Positions 33,891 through 42,562 of a stretch of 64,000 bases of DNA are shown one piece after another. Numbering within the stretch: position 1 is the stretch's first letter; each line of letters begins with the position of its first letter. The DNA comes from Sphingomonas prati (lineage in GTDB: Bacteria; Pseudomonadota; Alphaproteobacteria; Sphingomonadales; Sphingomonadaceae), in contig NZ_BMJP01000002.1 in NCBI RefSeq assembly GCF_014643515.1, forward strand, positions 186,001 through 250,000, written 5' to 3'. The position numbers and the translations under genes are program-made. The notes under the pieces were generated by a model. That model was not told the DNA's origin. It worked only from the letters and a program-made list of their open reading frames with translations, and ran no database searches.

Positions 33891-35129
33891 TCAAGTAGGG
33901 CGCGGAGCGAGTTCACGACGCGCCTCCGCTTCGCCGGCAATTTCCCTGTTCGCGGTCAGGATTGCCAGCCCGCATAGGAAGCTCGCTATCGGTACCGTCA
34001 GCAGACCTAGGCCCAAACCGTTCGACATCTGGGCGCTTGATGCAGCGTCGCTCACCATACCGACAATCAGTGGCCCAAACGCCGGGCCGAGAAGGCCTGA
34101 GCCGATCATGATCAGACTTGTCGCCATCGCCTCGTTGCCGGTGCCGGCTAGGAAGTGTGCGCTGCCGAACCCCCAGGGCAGCAGGAATGCAAAAGAGAGC
34201 ATCGTCGGCACGAGCAGCGCGATGGAAACCCATCCGGTCGGTACGAACAACGCGGCCGTCATTGTGACACTCGAGCCCACGAACAGAACGCCCGGCGGAC
34301 CGAGTAGATTCTTTGCACCGGCGCGAATGGCGCGGTCGAACATCCGTCCGCCGACGAGCGTACCCATAATCCCCATCAAGCCCTGGAGCAGTCCGAATGC
34401 AAGACCTGCCTCACTGGCGCTGTATCCATGGGTGCGGATGAGAAACGGTGCCGCAAAAGCGTAGAACGGCGCGGCTGCGAAGCCACCGACGATTGCACCG
34501 ATGAACAACCAGCGAAACCCCGCCGACGACAGCAGCCGCAGGCTCGACCGAAGGTACGGCGCGCGAGTGGATGCGGGGATCTTGAGTGGCGGCGTTGGCC
34601 CTGTGACAAAGAGCATCAACAGCGTCACTGCCGCGCCAAAGGCCCCTGCGCCGACGACTGCGGCACGCCATCCGTGCGTGTCCGTGATCGCACCGCCAAG
34701 CGCAAAGGCCACCATCGTCCCGAGCGGGAGACTCAAGGAAAAAATTCCGATCGCCAAGCCCCGGCGCTGAGGCCGGATTTTTCGTGATATGATCGCATGC
34801 GTCGCCGGGCTGCCGCCGGCCTCGCCCAGCGCCACGCCGAACCGAGTGAAGGCGAGAAACAGGAAACTTTCGGCGAAAGCGCCCAAGGCGGTCATCGCAC
34901 TCCAGACCAATGCGCAAGCGACAAGGACGAACCGCGGCGAACCGCGGTCGGACGCACGCGCGAGCGGCAATGAAAAGAGCGCATAGCATAGCGCGAAGGC
35001 CAGTCCGGTAAGCAAGCCGACCTGTGTATCGCTTAGCGACAAATCTTCCTTGATTGATTCCGCCATAATGAACGGCAGCATTCTATCGATCTGGGAAAAC
35101 AGGCCAACAAGAAATAGGACGAACAGCAA
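33891..35129 (-). CDS. MFS transporter (paralogue 1), start codon unclear
   Basis: At least 412 residues. Major facilitator with twelve predicted helices; motif A reads LARASDRGSPRFVLVACALVWS and another conserved loop is SRKIRPQRRGLAIGIFSLSL. Very similar to the MFS at 45327 throughout. The listed TTG (35129) starts inside helix 1, whereas homology to the paralogue (DDKYIGG here, DDEYIGS there) continues upstream to about 35150. In that frame, open back to 35216, there is no ATG, GTG or TTG; only ATA (35207) or ATT (35201) lie after an AGGACAGG purine tract. Either a rare start is used or the start was lost. Divergent from the AraC gene at 35296. Confidence 0.85.
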   Translation of the reverse strand: MLFVLFLVGLFSQIDRMLPFIMAESIKEDLSLSDTQVGLLTGLAFALCYALFSLPLARASDRGSPRFVLVACALVWSAMTALGAFAESFLFLAFTRFGVALGEAGGSPATHAIISRKIRPQRRGLAIGIFSLSLPLGTMVAFALGGAITDTHGWRAAVVGAGAFGAAVTLLMLFVTGPTPPLKIPASTRAPYLRSSLRLLSSAGFRWLFIGAIVGGFAAAPFYAFAAPFLIRTHGYSASEAGLAFGLLQGLMGIMGTLVGGRMFDRAIRAGAKNLLGPPGVLFVGSSVTMTAALFVPTGWVSIALLVPTMLSFAFLLPWGFGSAHFLAGTGNEAMATSLIMIGSGLLGPAFGPLIVGMVSDAASSAQMSNGLGLGLLTVPIASFLCGLAILTANREIAGEAEARRELAPRPT

Positions 35130-35258
35130 GATAGCTGCGCGTCTTCCACCAATATACTTGTCATCTTCACGGCGAGATAAGGCATCTCTATTGTTTGGAA
35201 TAGCTATTGACCTGTCCTATAATTCTGTGATGATACTGCTCTCGACACCTTGTATTTA

Positions 35259-35280
35259 GCTTGGTTTGGCGCCAGCGAAG
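35259..35280 (+). promoter_or_regulatory. Conserved AraC-upstream motif, copy 1
   Basis: GCTTGGTTTGGCGCCAGCGA lies 16 bases before the AraC start at 35296. The same motif, 17 of 20 positions identical and in the same orientation, precedes the paralogous AraC at 45279. The core is GTTTGGC-R-CCAGC. Likely an autoregulatory operator or a shared leader element. Confidence 0.6.
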
Positions 35281-35295
35281 GTAAAGGATTCGCCC

Positions 35296-36351
35296 ATGGT
35301 TGGAATGTCCGATACTCCAAAGAAATTGCCTAAACCTACATGCGAGGATATCGAGCCGGTTGAAGGCCGTGTCCTACCTTGGCCGGGCAAGCCGCCGGAA
35401 ATACGCGTGCTGTCCCCGCTCCTTGACGCCGCCAATGCTTATATGGAAGAAAATGGCGGAGGTCATGGTCGATTTCCGACACCGCTTCCCGGCGTCAGCA
35501 TGCTTCGTCAGTTTCAGCAGCGGCTACCGATGCGGCAACTCTATCGCCCCTCGATCTGTATCGTCCTTCAGGGGGCAAAAGACCTCCATATCGGAGAAGA
35601 TACCTTCAGCTATGGCGCGATGGAATGCCTGGCCGTCGGGATGGAGCTGCCTGCCACGGGGCATATCGTCGAAGCGAGCCAGGATCGCCCCTATATTGGT
35701 ATGACGCTGGATATCGACATAGGCCTGATGCGGGAGGTGTTGGAGCAGCTCGATGCACCGCCCGCGCCACCGTCCAGCACGGGCCCTTGCCTGTTCGTGA
35801 GACAGGTCGACGAACCGCTGGCGGATTGCGTCGGCCGCCTGATCAAATTGTGCGATACGCCCAAGGCGATCCCGATACTGTATCCGGCGATCATGCGTGA
35901 AATATGCTATTGGCTCCTGACCGGCGCACATGGCGGCGAGTTCTGCAAACTTGCCGTTGCAGAGACGAATGCCGCTCGGATCCGAAAAGCGATATACGTC
36001 TTGCATGCCGACATCGCCCGCACGCTTCGTGTCGAGCAATTGGCCGAGGCGGCCGGGATGGGCGTATCGTCCTTCCACCAGCACTTCAAAACGCTCACAT
36101 CCATGTCGCCCCTTCAGTTCCAGAAACAGTTACGTCTTATCGAGGCGCGGCGCTTGATGGTAACCGAAGCCGTGAGCGTGACGGAAGCTGCCTATCAGGT
36201 CGGATATGAAAGCGCTTCACAGTTCAGCCGTGAATATTCCCGGATGTTCGGTGCCGCGCCGAAGAAGGATATCACGACTCTTCAAAAGGCTTATGCTGAG
36301 TATATGGGTCGCGTGGTCCGTGGTAGACAGCAAAATGCCATATCGGCTTGA
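35296..36351 (+). CDS. AraC family transcriptional regulator (paralogue 1)
   Basis: 351 residues from ATG 35296 (AAAGGA about 8 bases upstream). N-terminal AraC_N cupin-like domain: YRPSICIVLQGAKDLHIGED and EASQDRPYIGMTLDIDIGLM. C-terminal double HTH: LAEAAGMGVSSFHQHFKTLT then AAYQVGYESASQFSREYSRM. Divergent from the MFS gene at 33891, its probable target. A closely related AraC with its own divergent MFS lies at 44281. The region around it is AT-richer than the left part of the window. Confidence 0.93.
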   Translation: MVGMSDTPKKLPKPTCEDIEPVEGRVLPWPGKPPEIRVLSPLLDAANAYMEENGGGHGRFPTPLPGVSMLRQFQQRLPMRQLYRPSICIVLQGAKDLHIGEDTFSYGAMECLAVGMELPATGHIVEASQDRPYIGMTLDIDIGLMREVLEQLDAPPAPPSSTGPCLFVRQVDEPLADCVGRLIKLCDTPKAIPILYPAIMREICYWLLTGAHGGEFCKLAVAETNAARIRKAIYVLHADIARTLRVEQLAEAAGMGVSSFHQHFKTLTSMSPLQFQKQLRLIEARRLMVTEAVSVTEAAYQVGYESASQFSREYSRMFGAAPKKDITTLQKAYAEYMGRVVRGRQQNAISA

Positions 36352-36531
36352 TAGCCTTTACCAGAGATCGACAACAGAGTGCGTGACATCAATCTTTCTT
36401 GATATGCAACAACGCTTCCTTACTAGCATAGACATGGATAATTGACCGACCGATATCTTACTGACTAACGGATTTTAAATTACTGTATCAATAGGCAAGT
36501 TTTATCGAAGAATTGGTATCGCCGCCTGCAA

Positions 36532-36554
36532 CCGGACACCTAATTTGTGTCCGG
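36532..36554. promoter_or_regulatory. Inverted repeat in the leader of the exported SDR
   Basis: CCGGACAC-CTAATTT-GTGTCCGG, perfect 8-bp arms around a 7-base loop, ending 18 bases before the start at 36573 in an AT-rich leader. Could be an operator or an mRNA hairpin close to the ribosome binding site. Confidence 0.45.
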
Positions 36555-36572
36555 CAAGTATGGAGATGCGGC

Positions 36573-37670
36573 GTGATATCGGTTTCAAGCGGTCAGGAAT
36601 ACCAGTCACAGCTTGAGGCAGAACGTCCGGCGTTGTCACGCCGGGCGTTTTTGCAAACTTCAGCCGTCGGCGCGTCGGTTGGACTGGTCGCCGGCTGCTC
36701 GTCCGGGCCTTCGAACGACCGCGGCGCAGGGCGCATCCCCGACTGGAGCGCGGAAGACATTCCGGTCTTGCGTGGCCGAACGGTGCTCGTAACAGGCGCC
36801 AACGGCTATCCCGAAAATGGCCGGAGCGGTCTGGGCTATCACGATGCGCTTGCTCTTGCGCGCGCTGGTGCCGACGTAACGATCGCCTCGCGCAACCAGA
36901 CGCGTGGCCAGGAAGCAGTTCGGCGAATACGGGCGGAAGCGCTTCACGCGGCGGTGCGGTTCGAGCGCCTGGATCTTGCGGACCTGGCCTCGATCAGGGC
37001 TTTTGCGCGCCAGATGCGGAACACGCATCGCAGCCTCGACCTGCTGGTCAATAACGCAGGTGTGATGGGCCGCTTGAATCGCGAGGTGAGCGTGAATGGC
37101 TTTGAGAGGGTGTTTGCGACCAACACGCTCGGCCATTTTGTGCTGACCGCCGAGCTTATGCCACTGCTGCGCAAGGGGCACATGTCGCGGATCGTTTGGG
37201 TTTCCAGCCTTCGTGCCGGCAGCGGCGTGCTGCGCTTCGACGATCTGCAACTTCAAAAAAACTATGACTACGCGGCGGCTTATGATCAGTCCAAGTTGGC
37301 CAATCTCCTGCTGGCCTTTGAAACCGAGCGGCGAAGCAGGCGGTATGGCTGGGGTGTGACCAGCGTGGCCTCGCATCCCGGTGTCGCCCGCACCAACCTT
37401 ATCCCGAATGGCCCTGGTCTCGAAAGTCCAGAGGGGTGGCGATTCCAGTGGCTACCTATCTTCCAACCCGCGGCGACGGGCGCGCTGCCGACGCTCTACG
37501 CGGGAACGGCGGCGGGGGTGCTGCCCGGGGGCTACTACGGACCTAAAGGGATCGCTGAACTGCGCGGGCCGCCCGGCGTCGCGCAGGTTCCTGCCGCCGC
37601 GCGAGACTCCCGCTTGGCCCAAAGGTTGTGGCCATTGCTGGAACGGCTTGGTGGGACGTCCTTCAGCTGA
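36573..37670 (+). CDS. SDR oxidoreductase with Tat lipoprotein signal
   Basis: 365 residues from the GTG at 36573, chosen for GGAG 8 bases upstream. Residues about 20-45 read LSRRAFLQTSAVGASVGLVA followed by GCSSG: a twin-arginine motif, hydrophobic core and lipobox Cys, so export and acylation are predicted. The SDR domain follows: catalytic YDQSKLANLLLAF and LLVNNAGVMGRLN. The glycine loop is lengthened (TGANGYPENGRSGLGYHDA), with five extra residues compared with TGxxxGxG. Closely similar otherwise to the cytosolic SDR at 31888. The Tat route could carry it with its cofactor already bound. Downstream of the AraC gene, but separated by an AT-rich 221-base gap. Confidence 0.88.
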   Translation: MISVSSGQEYQSQLEAERPALSRRAFLQTSAVGASVGLVAGCSSGPSNDRGAGRIPDWSAEDIPVLRGRTVLVTGANGYPENGRSGLGYHDALALARAGADVTIASRNQTRGQEAVRRIRAEALHAAVRFERLDLADLASIRAFARQMRNTHRSLDLLVNNAGVMGRLNREVSVNGFERVFATNTLGHFVLTAELMPLLRKGHMSRIVWVSSLRAGSGVLRFDDLQLQKNYDYAAAYDQSKLANLLLAFETERRSRRYGWGVTSVASHPGVARTNLIPNGPGLESPEGWRFQWLPIFQPAATGALPTLYAGTAAGVLPGGYYGPKGIAELRGPPGVAQVPAAARDSRLAQRLWPLLERLGGTSFS

Positions 37671-37961
37671 GCCCGAAGGACATTGCTCTGGAAGACTGCT
37701 GACGAAGATCGCTTCACGTCAGCGGCCCTAGTGAACTTGTTCTCATCCCCGCCTGAAAGATTAGGCAAGTAGTTTGCTCATTTAGGCATTCGTCTGCGCA
37801 ACCCGGACGCATAGGTCCAGGATCATAAAAGCGGACCAGTCCGGAGCGAATTTGACGGTCTCCGACGTTCGAAAGCGACGTCGACCCAAGAGCGAGACTG
37901 GACATCGCGTGACTGTCTATCGAACCGATCCTTACGATTGATGCCCTGAAAAGGAAAAGTA
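37671..37961. other. Gap without a recognisable gene
   Basis: 291 bases between the exported SDR and the DUF2147 gene. I see no convincing reading frame, tRNA or strong hairpin. AAGGAAAAGTA just before 37962 is the next gene's ribosome binding site. Confidence 0.5.
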
Positions 37962-38435
37962 ATGTTCAAATCCATGGAAGTGTCATTACTCGTCGTAGCG
38001 TTAACGGCGGCGACCGCCGTACTGCCGTCCGAAGCCGCTTTCGCGCAGACTGCCTCGGCCAACGAGGTGGTCGGTTTGTGGGAGGCCGACAACGGAAGCC
38101 TCAAGCTCGATATGTTCGATGCCGGCGGGACGTATTCGGCACGAATGCTTTACGGCATTCGCGTGATGGAGCCAGATGGCAAGACCTTCCGGAAGGACAC
38201 GAACAATCCTGATCCGAACCTCAGGACCCGCTCTCTCGAGCGCGCCGTGATCCTGAAGAACCTCAAGTGGAACGCGGAAGAACGACGCTGGGAGGGCGGC
38301 AGTCTTTATGATGGTTCGTCCGGGCGCTCTGTTTCTGCTCGTGCAACCATGGTCAAGGGCAAGATGGAACTCCGCGCGTACCTTGGAACGCCGATAATGG
38401 GCCGAACGGTCACATTCCATCGTGTGAAATCCTGA
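37962..38435 (+). CDS. Exported DUF2147 domain protein
   Basis: 157 residues, signal peptide cleaved near AAFAQTAS. DUF2147 hallmark: VVGLWEADNGSLKLDMFDAG at the start of the mature chain, then DPNLRTRSLERAVILKNLKW and RWEGGSLYDGSSGRSVSARA. A lipocalin-like periplasmic fold of unknown function; several members are found near envelope-lipid genes, in keeping with the MlaA gene that follows after 109 bases. Strong AAGGA ribosome binding site. Confidence 0.88.
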   Translation: MFKSMEVSLLVVALTAATAVLPSEAAFAQTASANEVVGLWEADNGSLKLDMFDAGGTYSARMLYGIRVMEPDGKTFRKDTNNPDPNLRTRSLERAVILKNLKWNAEERRWEGGSLYDGSSGRSVSARATMVKGKMELRAYLGTPIMGRTVTFHRVKS

Positions 38436-38544
38436 TCCCGCCTTCTGTGATTATCGACGAACAGCCAGGCTCGGCTGCGCAGCCATCCTCGGATTTCGTA
38501 CACTCGGCCGTTCGCGTCCGGATGATGAAAGGAGCCATCACCCA

Positions 38545-39474
38545 ATGAGCTTTTCGGCCCTTTTGCTCGCGATGCCGTTGCTGACCGCACAGCCGGACGC
38601 GGGTTGCACTTTGCCCGTCGTGCCGAACCCTCCGCCAACGGAGGGTCCGCATGCTCAGGCCGCGACGCCTGTTCCATCAGGGTCAAAGCTACCGGCTCCA
38701 GCGCGATGCGCGCCCGATCAAACGTCGAGCGGTGCTAGCGATCTTCCACAGGGAGTTGCCCAACTCGAAGGCGATCAGGCCCCGCTGCCCCGCGAGCCCA
38801 ACGACACGATCATCGTGCAGGGGAGGCCCAGAACGGCAAGCGATCCGTTAGAAGGCGTGAATGCTCGTTCCTTTGCCCTCGTCCAATCCGTCGACACCGC
38901 CGTTACGGGGCCCGTCGCGCTGGCATACAGGGACACAGTTCCCAGGCCTGTACGCAGCGGCTTGCGAAACTTCCTGGGCAATTTGACCGAGCCGGTCGTC
39001 GCTCTCAATTACTTGCTGCAGCTCAAGCCGGGAAAGAGTGCGGAGACACTGGGCCGTTTCGCGGTCAATTCGACGATCGGCGTCGCCGGTCTGTTCGACG
39101 TTGCAAAAAAGCGGCCATTCTCTTTGCCCCGTCGACCAAACGGCTTCGGTAACACGCTGGGCTATTACGGCGTGAAATCCGGGGCATATTTGTATCTGCC
39201 GTTCATGGGGCCCACGACTGTTCGCGACCTTGTGGGGCGAGTGCTCGATATTTCTGTCCTGCCCGTCGCCATAGGCCAACCGTTCAGCGACCCGTTATAC
39301 GTCATTCCGACCACGACAGTCCGGTTGCTTGACGAACGAGCCGAGGCTGACGAGCAGATCAAAGCGCTTCGTAAAGATGGCGACCCGTACTGGAATGTCA
39401 GGCAGCATTATCTGCGCGAGCGTCAGGCGCAGATTGATGCGCTGCACCGAAAGCGCATTCGCAAAGATCCGTAA
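38545..39474 (+). CDS. mlaA: MlaA (VacJ) family phospholipid-transport lipoprotein
   Basis: 309 residues from ATG 38545 (AAGGAG 10 bases upstream). A short signal (LLLAMPLLTAQPDAGC) and a long Pro/Ala-rich linker of about 80 residues precede the MlaA domain: DPLEGVNARSFALVQSVDTA, FLGNLTEPVVALNYLLQLKP, FAVNSTIGVAGLFDVA, NTLGYYGVKSGAYLYLPFMG. In MlaA proteins this ring-shaped outer-membrane lipoprotein removes surface phospholipids and passes them to MlaC. The other mla genes are not nearby, and the long N-terminal linker is unusual. Confidence 0.93.
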   Translation: MSFSALLLAMPLLTAQPDAGCTLPVVPNPPPTEGPHAQAATPVPSGSKLPAPARCAPDQTSSGASDLPQGVAQLEGDQAPLPREPNDTIIVQGRPRTASDPLEGVNARSFALVQSVDTAVTGPVALAYRDTVPRPVRSGLRNFLGNLTEPVVALNYLLQLKPGKSAETLGRFAVNSTIGVAGLFDVAKKRPFSLPRRPNGFGNTLGYYGVKSGAYLYLPFMGPTTVRDLVGRVLDISVLPVAIGQPFSDPLYVIPTTTVRLLDERAEADEQIKALRKDGDPYWNVRQHYLRERQAQIDALHRKRIRKDP

Positions 39475-39503
39475 GCGGCGGCGGGTGACACCGGAGCGAG
39501 CGG

Positions 39504-39524
39504 GGGGACGGTATCGCCGTCCCC
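39504..39524. terminator. Hairpin terminator between mlaA and Mo-hydroxylase
   Basis: GGGGACGG-TATCG-CCGTCCCC, perfect 8-bp stem in the gap between convergent genes. Confidence 0.65.
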
Positions 39525-39627
39525 AGTCATCCTCATTCTCGGCGTTGAGTTTCGATCCGTCTCGTACGGATCATGGTCCCAGTGAATGGGTCCGGGATGT
39601 GCGACACCGCGCACGCGGCAGGGCTCA

Positions 39628-41850
39628 TCAGACCGTTGTCGCACCCGGAGTTGTCCCGGGGCTCATACCGCTCCCAAAGTTGGCAGACCCCTTTGGCAGC
39701 ATCGGCAGGCTTCGTGTCGGAGCGCCGGTCAATGCCAGTACGGCGTTTGCAATCGCAGGCGCGATCGGCGGAACCCCCGGCTCACCCATGCCGGTTGGTC
39801 GGTTGGAAGACGGCAGAATGTAGGTCTCGACCGCCGGCATCTCGTTCATGCGCACGACCGGGTAGGTATCGAAGTTGGTTTCCTGGACGACGCCGTCCTT
39901 CAGCGTCATCGCACCGTAGAGCGCGGCCGACAGGCCGAAGCCGATCGCGCCTTCCATCTGTGCTGCGATCTGGTCGGGCGAGACGGCAATCCCGCAATCG
40001 ACCACTGCGACGACGCGGCGCACGATGGGCCGCCCATCCTGCATCCGGACTTCGGCGACCTGGCCGACGACCGTGCCGAACGCTTCGTGCACGGCAAGCC
40101 CCCGCGCCCAGCCGGCCGCCAACGGCGTGCCCCATCCCGCCTTGCGGCACAGCTCATCGAGCACGGCGAGGTGCCGCTTGGCTCCGGCCCGGCGATACAT
40201 CGCACGACGATAGTCCGCCGGATCGCGTCCGGCGCGCTTGGCGAGCTGATCGATCGCGTGCTCCATCACCATGCCGTTGATCGAATGTCCGACCGAGCGA
40301 AAGAAGGCGACCGGCACCGGAAAGCTGGGTGAAAAGACTTTCCCGTCGACGACCCGGGCGGCCGCCAGATAGGGCGATGTCGCGATGCCCTCGACGGCCT
40401 GGGCATTGGGTCCGACGGGGAGCAGCGACTGGGCCACGACATGATGACGCCAGCGCGCCGGAAAGCCGTCCGGACCGAGTTGAACCCAGATGCGATGATG
40501 CGCCATCGGCCGGAAAAGGCCGGACGACTGCTCGTCCTCGCGCGTCCAGATCAGCTTGACCGGCCGCCCGTTCGTACGCTTCGCGATCCGCACGCATTCC
40601 GCCAGATAATCGGCAGTCAGGTTGCCGCGCCGGCCGAACGAGCCGCCCGCCGGGATGACCTGAACATCGACGCGGCCGGGAATGGTGGCCGCGACCCGGG
40701 CCGCCTGCACCTGATCGACGGTGGGCAGGTGCGACCCAGAGATGATCTTCACGTCCCACCCATCGACCTGGGCGACGCAATCCATCGTCTCCATCGGAGC
40801 ATGGGCGAGGTAGGGGAAGTCGAACGCGAACTCGATCGTGCCGGCACCGAAGGCGGCTGCATCCTCCCCCTTGCTGTGGAACTCGCTCGGCTCCACGTCC
40901 GTACGGCCGGCGGCGATGTCGTGATAATAGCTCACAAGCTGGGGCGTGGAGCGCGTCTCGGCCGCGCTGTCGTTCCACTCGGTCCTGAGGGCGTCGCGTC
41001 CCTGCCGGGCGGCGAAGGTGTTTTCCGCGACCACCGCCACGCCCGTTTCGATCGCGATGACGTCCACGACGCCCTTCACCTTGCGCGCGTCGGAGGAGTC
41101 GAACTTGGCCAGTCGCCCACCGAAGCGCGGGCTGTGCGCGACCATCGCGACGAGCATGTCGGGAAGCTGGACATCCTGCGTGTAGACCTGCGCACCCGTG
41201 CTCTTGGGCAAGCTGTCCTTGCGCCGCACGCGATCTGTGCCGATCAGGCGATAGTCCTTTGGATGCTTGAGCGACGGCTGCTGCGGCGGGGTCTGGCGTG
41301 CCGCCTCGGCCAGCAACTCGGCAAAGGTCGCCGACCGGTTCGACCCGGGGTGCGAGACGACACCGTCGCGCACGGTGATCAGATTGCGCGGGACGCTCCA
41401 GCGCATCGCCGCCGCCGCGACGAACATCGCGCGCGCCGCTGCGCCAGCGGTGCGCATCAGATCCCAGTTGCTGGCGATCGAGTTCGATCCCGCACTCCCC
41501 TGCATCCCATAAGCGCGGAGGTTCGAATGCGCATCGATCACGCGGACCCGGTCCCAGTCGGCGTCCAGTTCTTCCGCGATCATGGCAGCCATGCCCGCGT
41601 GAATGCCCTGGCCCAGTTCCTGCTGCCGGTTGACGATCGTCGTCCAGCCATCGGGCGTGACCCGGATGAACGGCCCGAAGGCGCTCGGCTCCGGATCGGA
41701 CCCGCCGCCCTGGAGAATGGCACCGGCGACCTGCATCGGGTGCGTGGCGGTGTATCCGACGACGAGCGCCCCGCCCGCCAGCGTCCCGCCCAGGATCATC
41801 CTGCGGCGCGTCATGCGGAAGCGCCGCTTGGGCGCGGGGGCTTCGATCAC
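39628..41850 (-). CDS. Molybdopterin-binding subunit, isoquinoline 1-oxidoreductase (IorB) type
   Basis: 740 residues from the GTG at 41850 (AGGAG 7 bases upstream; a GTG at 41895 inside the cytochrome gene is the alternative). A Tat-like N terminus (RMTRRRMILGGTLAGGALVVGYTA) indicates export. Xanthine-oxidase-family Mo domains follow: RQELGQGIHAGMAAMIAEEL, GSAGSNSIASNWDLMRTAGAA, PAGGSFGRRGNLTADYLAEC and the C-terminal EGAIGFGLSAALYGAMT and NRPTGMGEPGVPPIAPAIAN. The last holds the GMGEPG motif with the base Glu. Hydroxylates aldehydes or N-heterocycles; substrate not evident. Last gene of the operon with the diheme and 2Fe-2S subunits. Confidence 0.93.
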   Translation of the reverse strand: MIEAPAPKRRFRMTRRRMILGGTLAGGALVVGYTATHPMQVAGAILQGGGSDPEPSAFGPFIRVTPDGWTTIVNRQQELGQGIHAGMAAMIAEELDADWDRVRVIDAHSNLRAYGMQGSAGSNSIASNWDLMRTAGAAARAMFVAAAAMRWSVPRNLITVRDGVVSHPGSNRSATFAELLAEAARQTPPQQPSLKHPKDYRLIGTDRVRRKDSLPKSTGAQVYTQDVQLPDMLVAMVAHSPRFGGRLAKFDSSDARKVKGVVDVIAIETGVAVVAENTFAARQGRDALRTEWNDSAAETRSTPQLVSYYHDIAAGRTDVEPSEFHSKGEDAAAFGAGTIEFAFDFPYLAHAPMETMDCVAQVDGWDVKIISGSHLPTVDQVQAARVAATIPGRVDVQVIPAGGSFGRRGNLTADYLAECVRIAKRTNGRPVKLIWTREDEQSSGLFRPMAHHRIWVQLGPDGFPARWRHHVVAQSLLPVGPNAQAVEGIATSPYLAAARVVDGKVFSPSFPVPVAFFRSVGHSINGMVMEHAIDQLAKRAGRDPADYRRAMYRRAGAKRHLAVLDELCRKAGWGTPLAAGWARGLAVHEAFGTVVGQVAEVRMQDGRPIVRRVVAVVDCGIAVSPDQIAAQMEGAIGFGLSAALYGAMTLKDGVVQETNFDTYPVVRMNEMPAVETYILPSSNRPTGMGEPGVPPIAPAIANAVLALTGAPTRSLPMLPKGSANFGSGMSPGTTPGATTV

Positions 41851-41875
41851 GGCCGATCTCCTGTTCGCTGGTGGC

Positions 41876-42562
41876 TTATGCGGGGCATCGCGCACCCGTC
41901 TTCAGCCACGCGTCGATGAGCGCGCCGAACTCGGCCTGCGTCCCCGGCGCGGGGGTACGCTTGCCGCCGGGGTGCCACGCCCAGCCGACCAGCTCGTCCT
42001 TCGCCATGTGCTGCAGCAGTTGATCGCGTCCCATGTGCGCACGCGCGGGGTCGAGGATCTGCCGGCAGATCTGCCCGAGCGTCTTACCCTGCCAGGCCAT
42101 CTCGATCGGCGCGAGTTTCCACTTGGGATTGCCGGGTACGCCCGAGGCAGCGAAGTTCGCATCGTGATGGCAGGTCGTGCAGCGCAGCGTCGCCGCACCC
42201 GCATTGTCCGGGCCGCGCGTGACCCAGGGCATGTGCGGCCGCATCGCATCGGTCTGCGTGGGTCGGTCGGTCCGCGGGTGGCAGTTCATGCAGCGTGGGT
42301 GCTGGATGACGCGCCCCGCTTCCTCGAACAGCGCGACTGATCGAACCGCCGGGTCCGTAATAGTCGCAAACGCCGCGGCGGGGCGCAGCTGCGCAGTCTC
42401 GATTGACCGATGATTGGCGGGCAGCGCCTGCGCCTCCGGCAATGGCTGGGGGCGCAGGACGATCGCCAGCACCAGGACGATCGCCGCGATAACCAGCGCC
42501 AATATGGGCAGGCAGCCGAACCGCCGGCGACGTCGCTCACCCGAGGCGCGACGCCACCTCAC
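41876..42562 (-). CDS. Membrane-anchored diheme c-type cytochrome-like subunit
   Basis: 228 residues from the GTG at 42562, overlapping the stop of the 2Fe-2S gene (GTGA). Very basic N terminus (ERRRRRFGC), then one transmembrane helix (LPILALVIAAIVLVLAIVL) and a periplasmic domain with two heme-binding motifs, CMNCH (about 91-95) and CTTCH (about 128-132). Probably takes electrons from the Mo/Fe-S dimer into the respiratory chain, replacing the FAD subunit of cytosolic xanthine dehydrogenases. Ends 25 bases before the Mo-subunit start. Confidence 0.88.
   Translation of the reverse strand: MRWRRASGERRRRRFGCLPILALVIAAIVLVLAIVLRPQPLPEAQALPANHRSIETAQLRPAAAFATITDPAVRSVALFEEAGRVIQHPRCMNCHPRTDRPTQTDAMRPHMPWVTRGPDNAGAATLRCTTCHHDANFAASGVPGNPKWKLAPIEMAWQGKTLGQICRQILDPARAHMGRDQLLQHMAKDELVGWAWHPGGKRTPAPGTQAEFGALIDAWLKTGARCPA

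Noticed and set aside
41851-41895. GTG at 41895 as start of the molybdenum subunit
   Set aside because: It lies inside the cytochrome gene and lacks a good binding site. The GTG at 41850 has AGGAG at proper spacing and still includes the Tat-like signal.
40441-41919. A 492-codon plus-strand frame opposite the molybdenum subunit
   Set aside because: Arg/Asp-rich shadow; the minus-strand gene has all the expected motifs.
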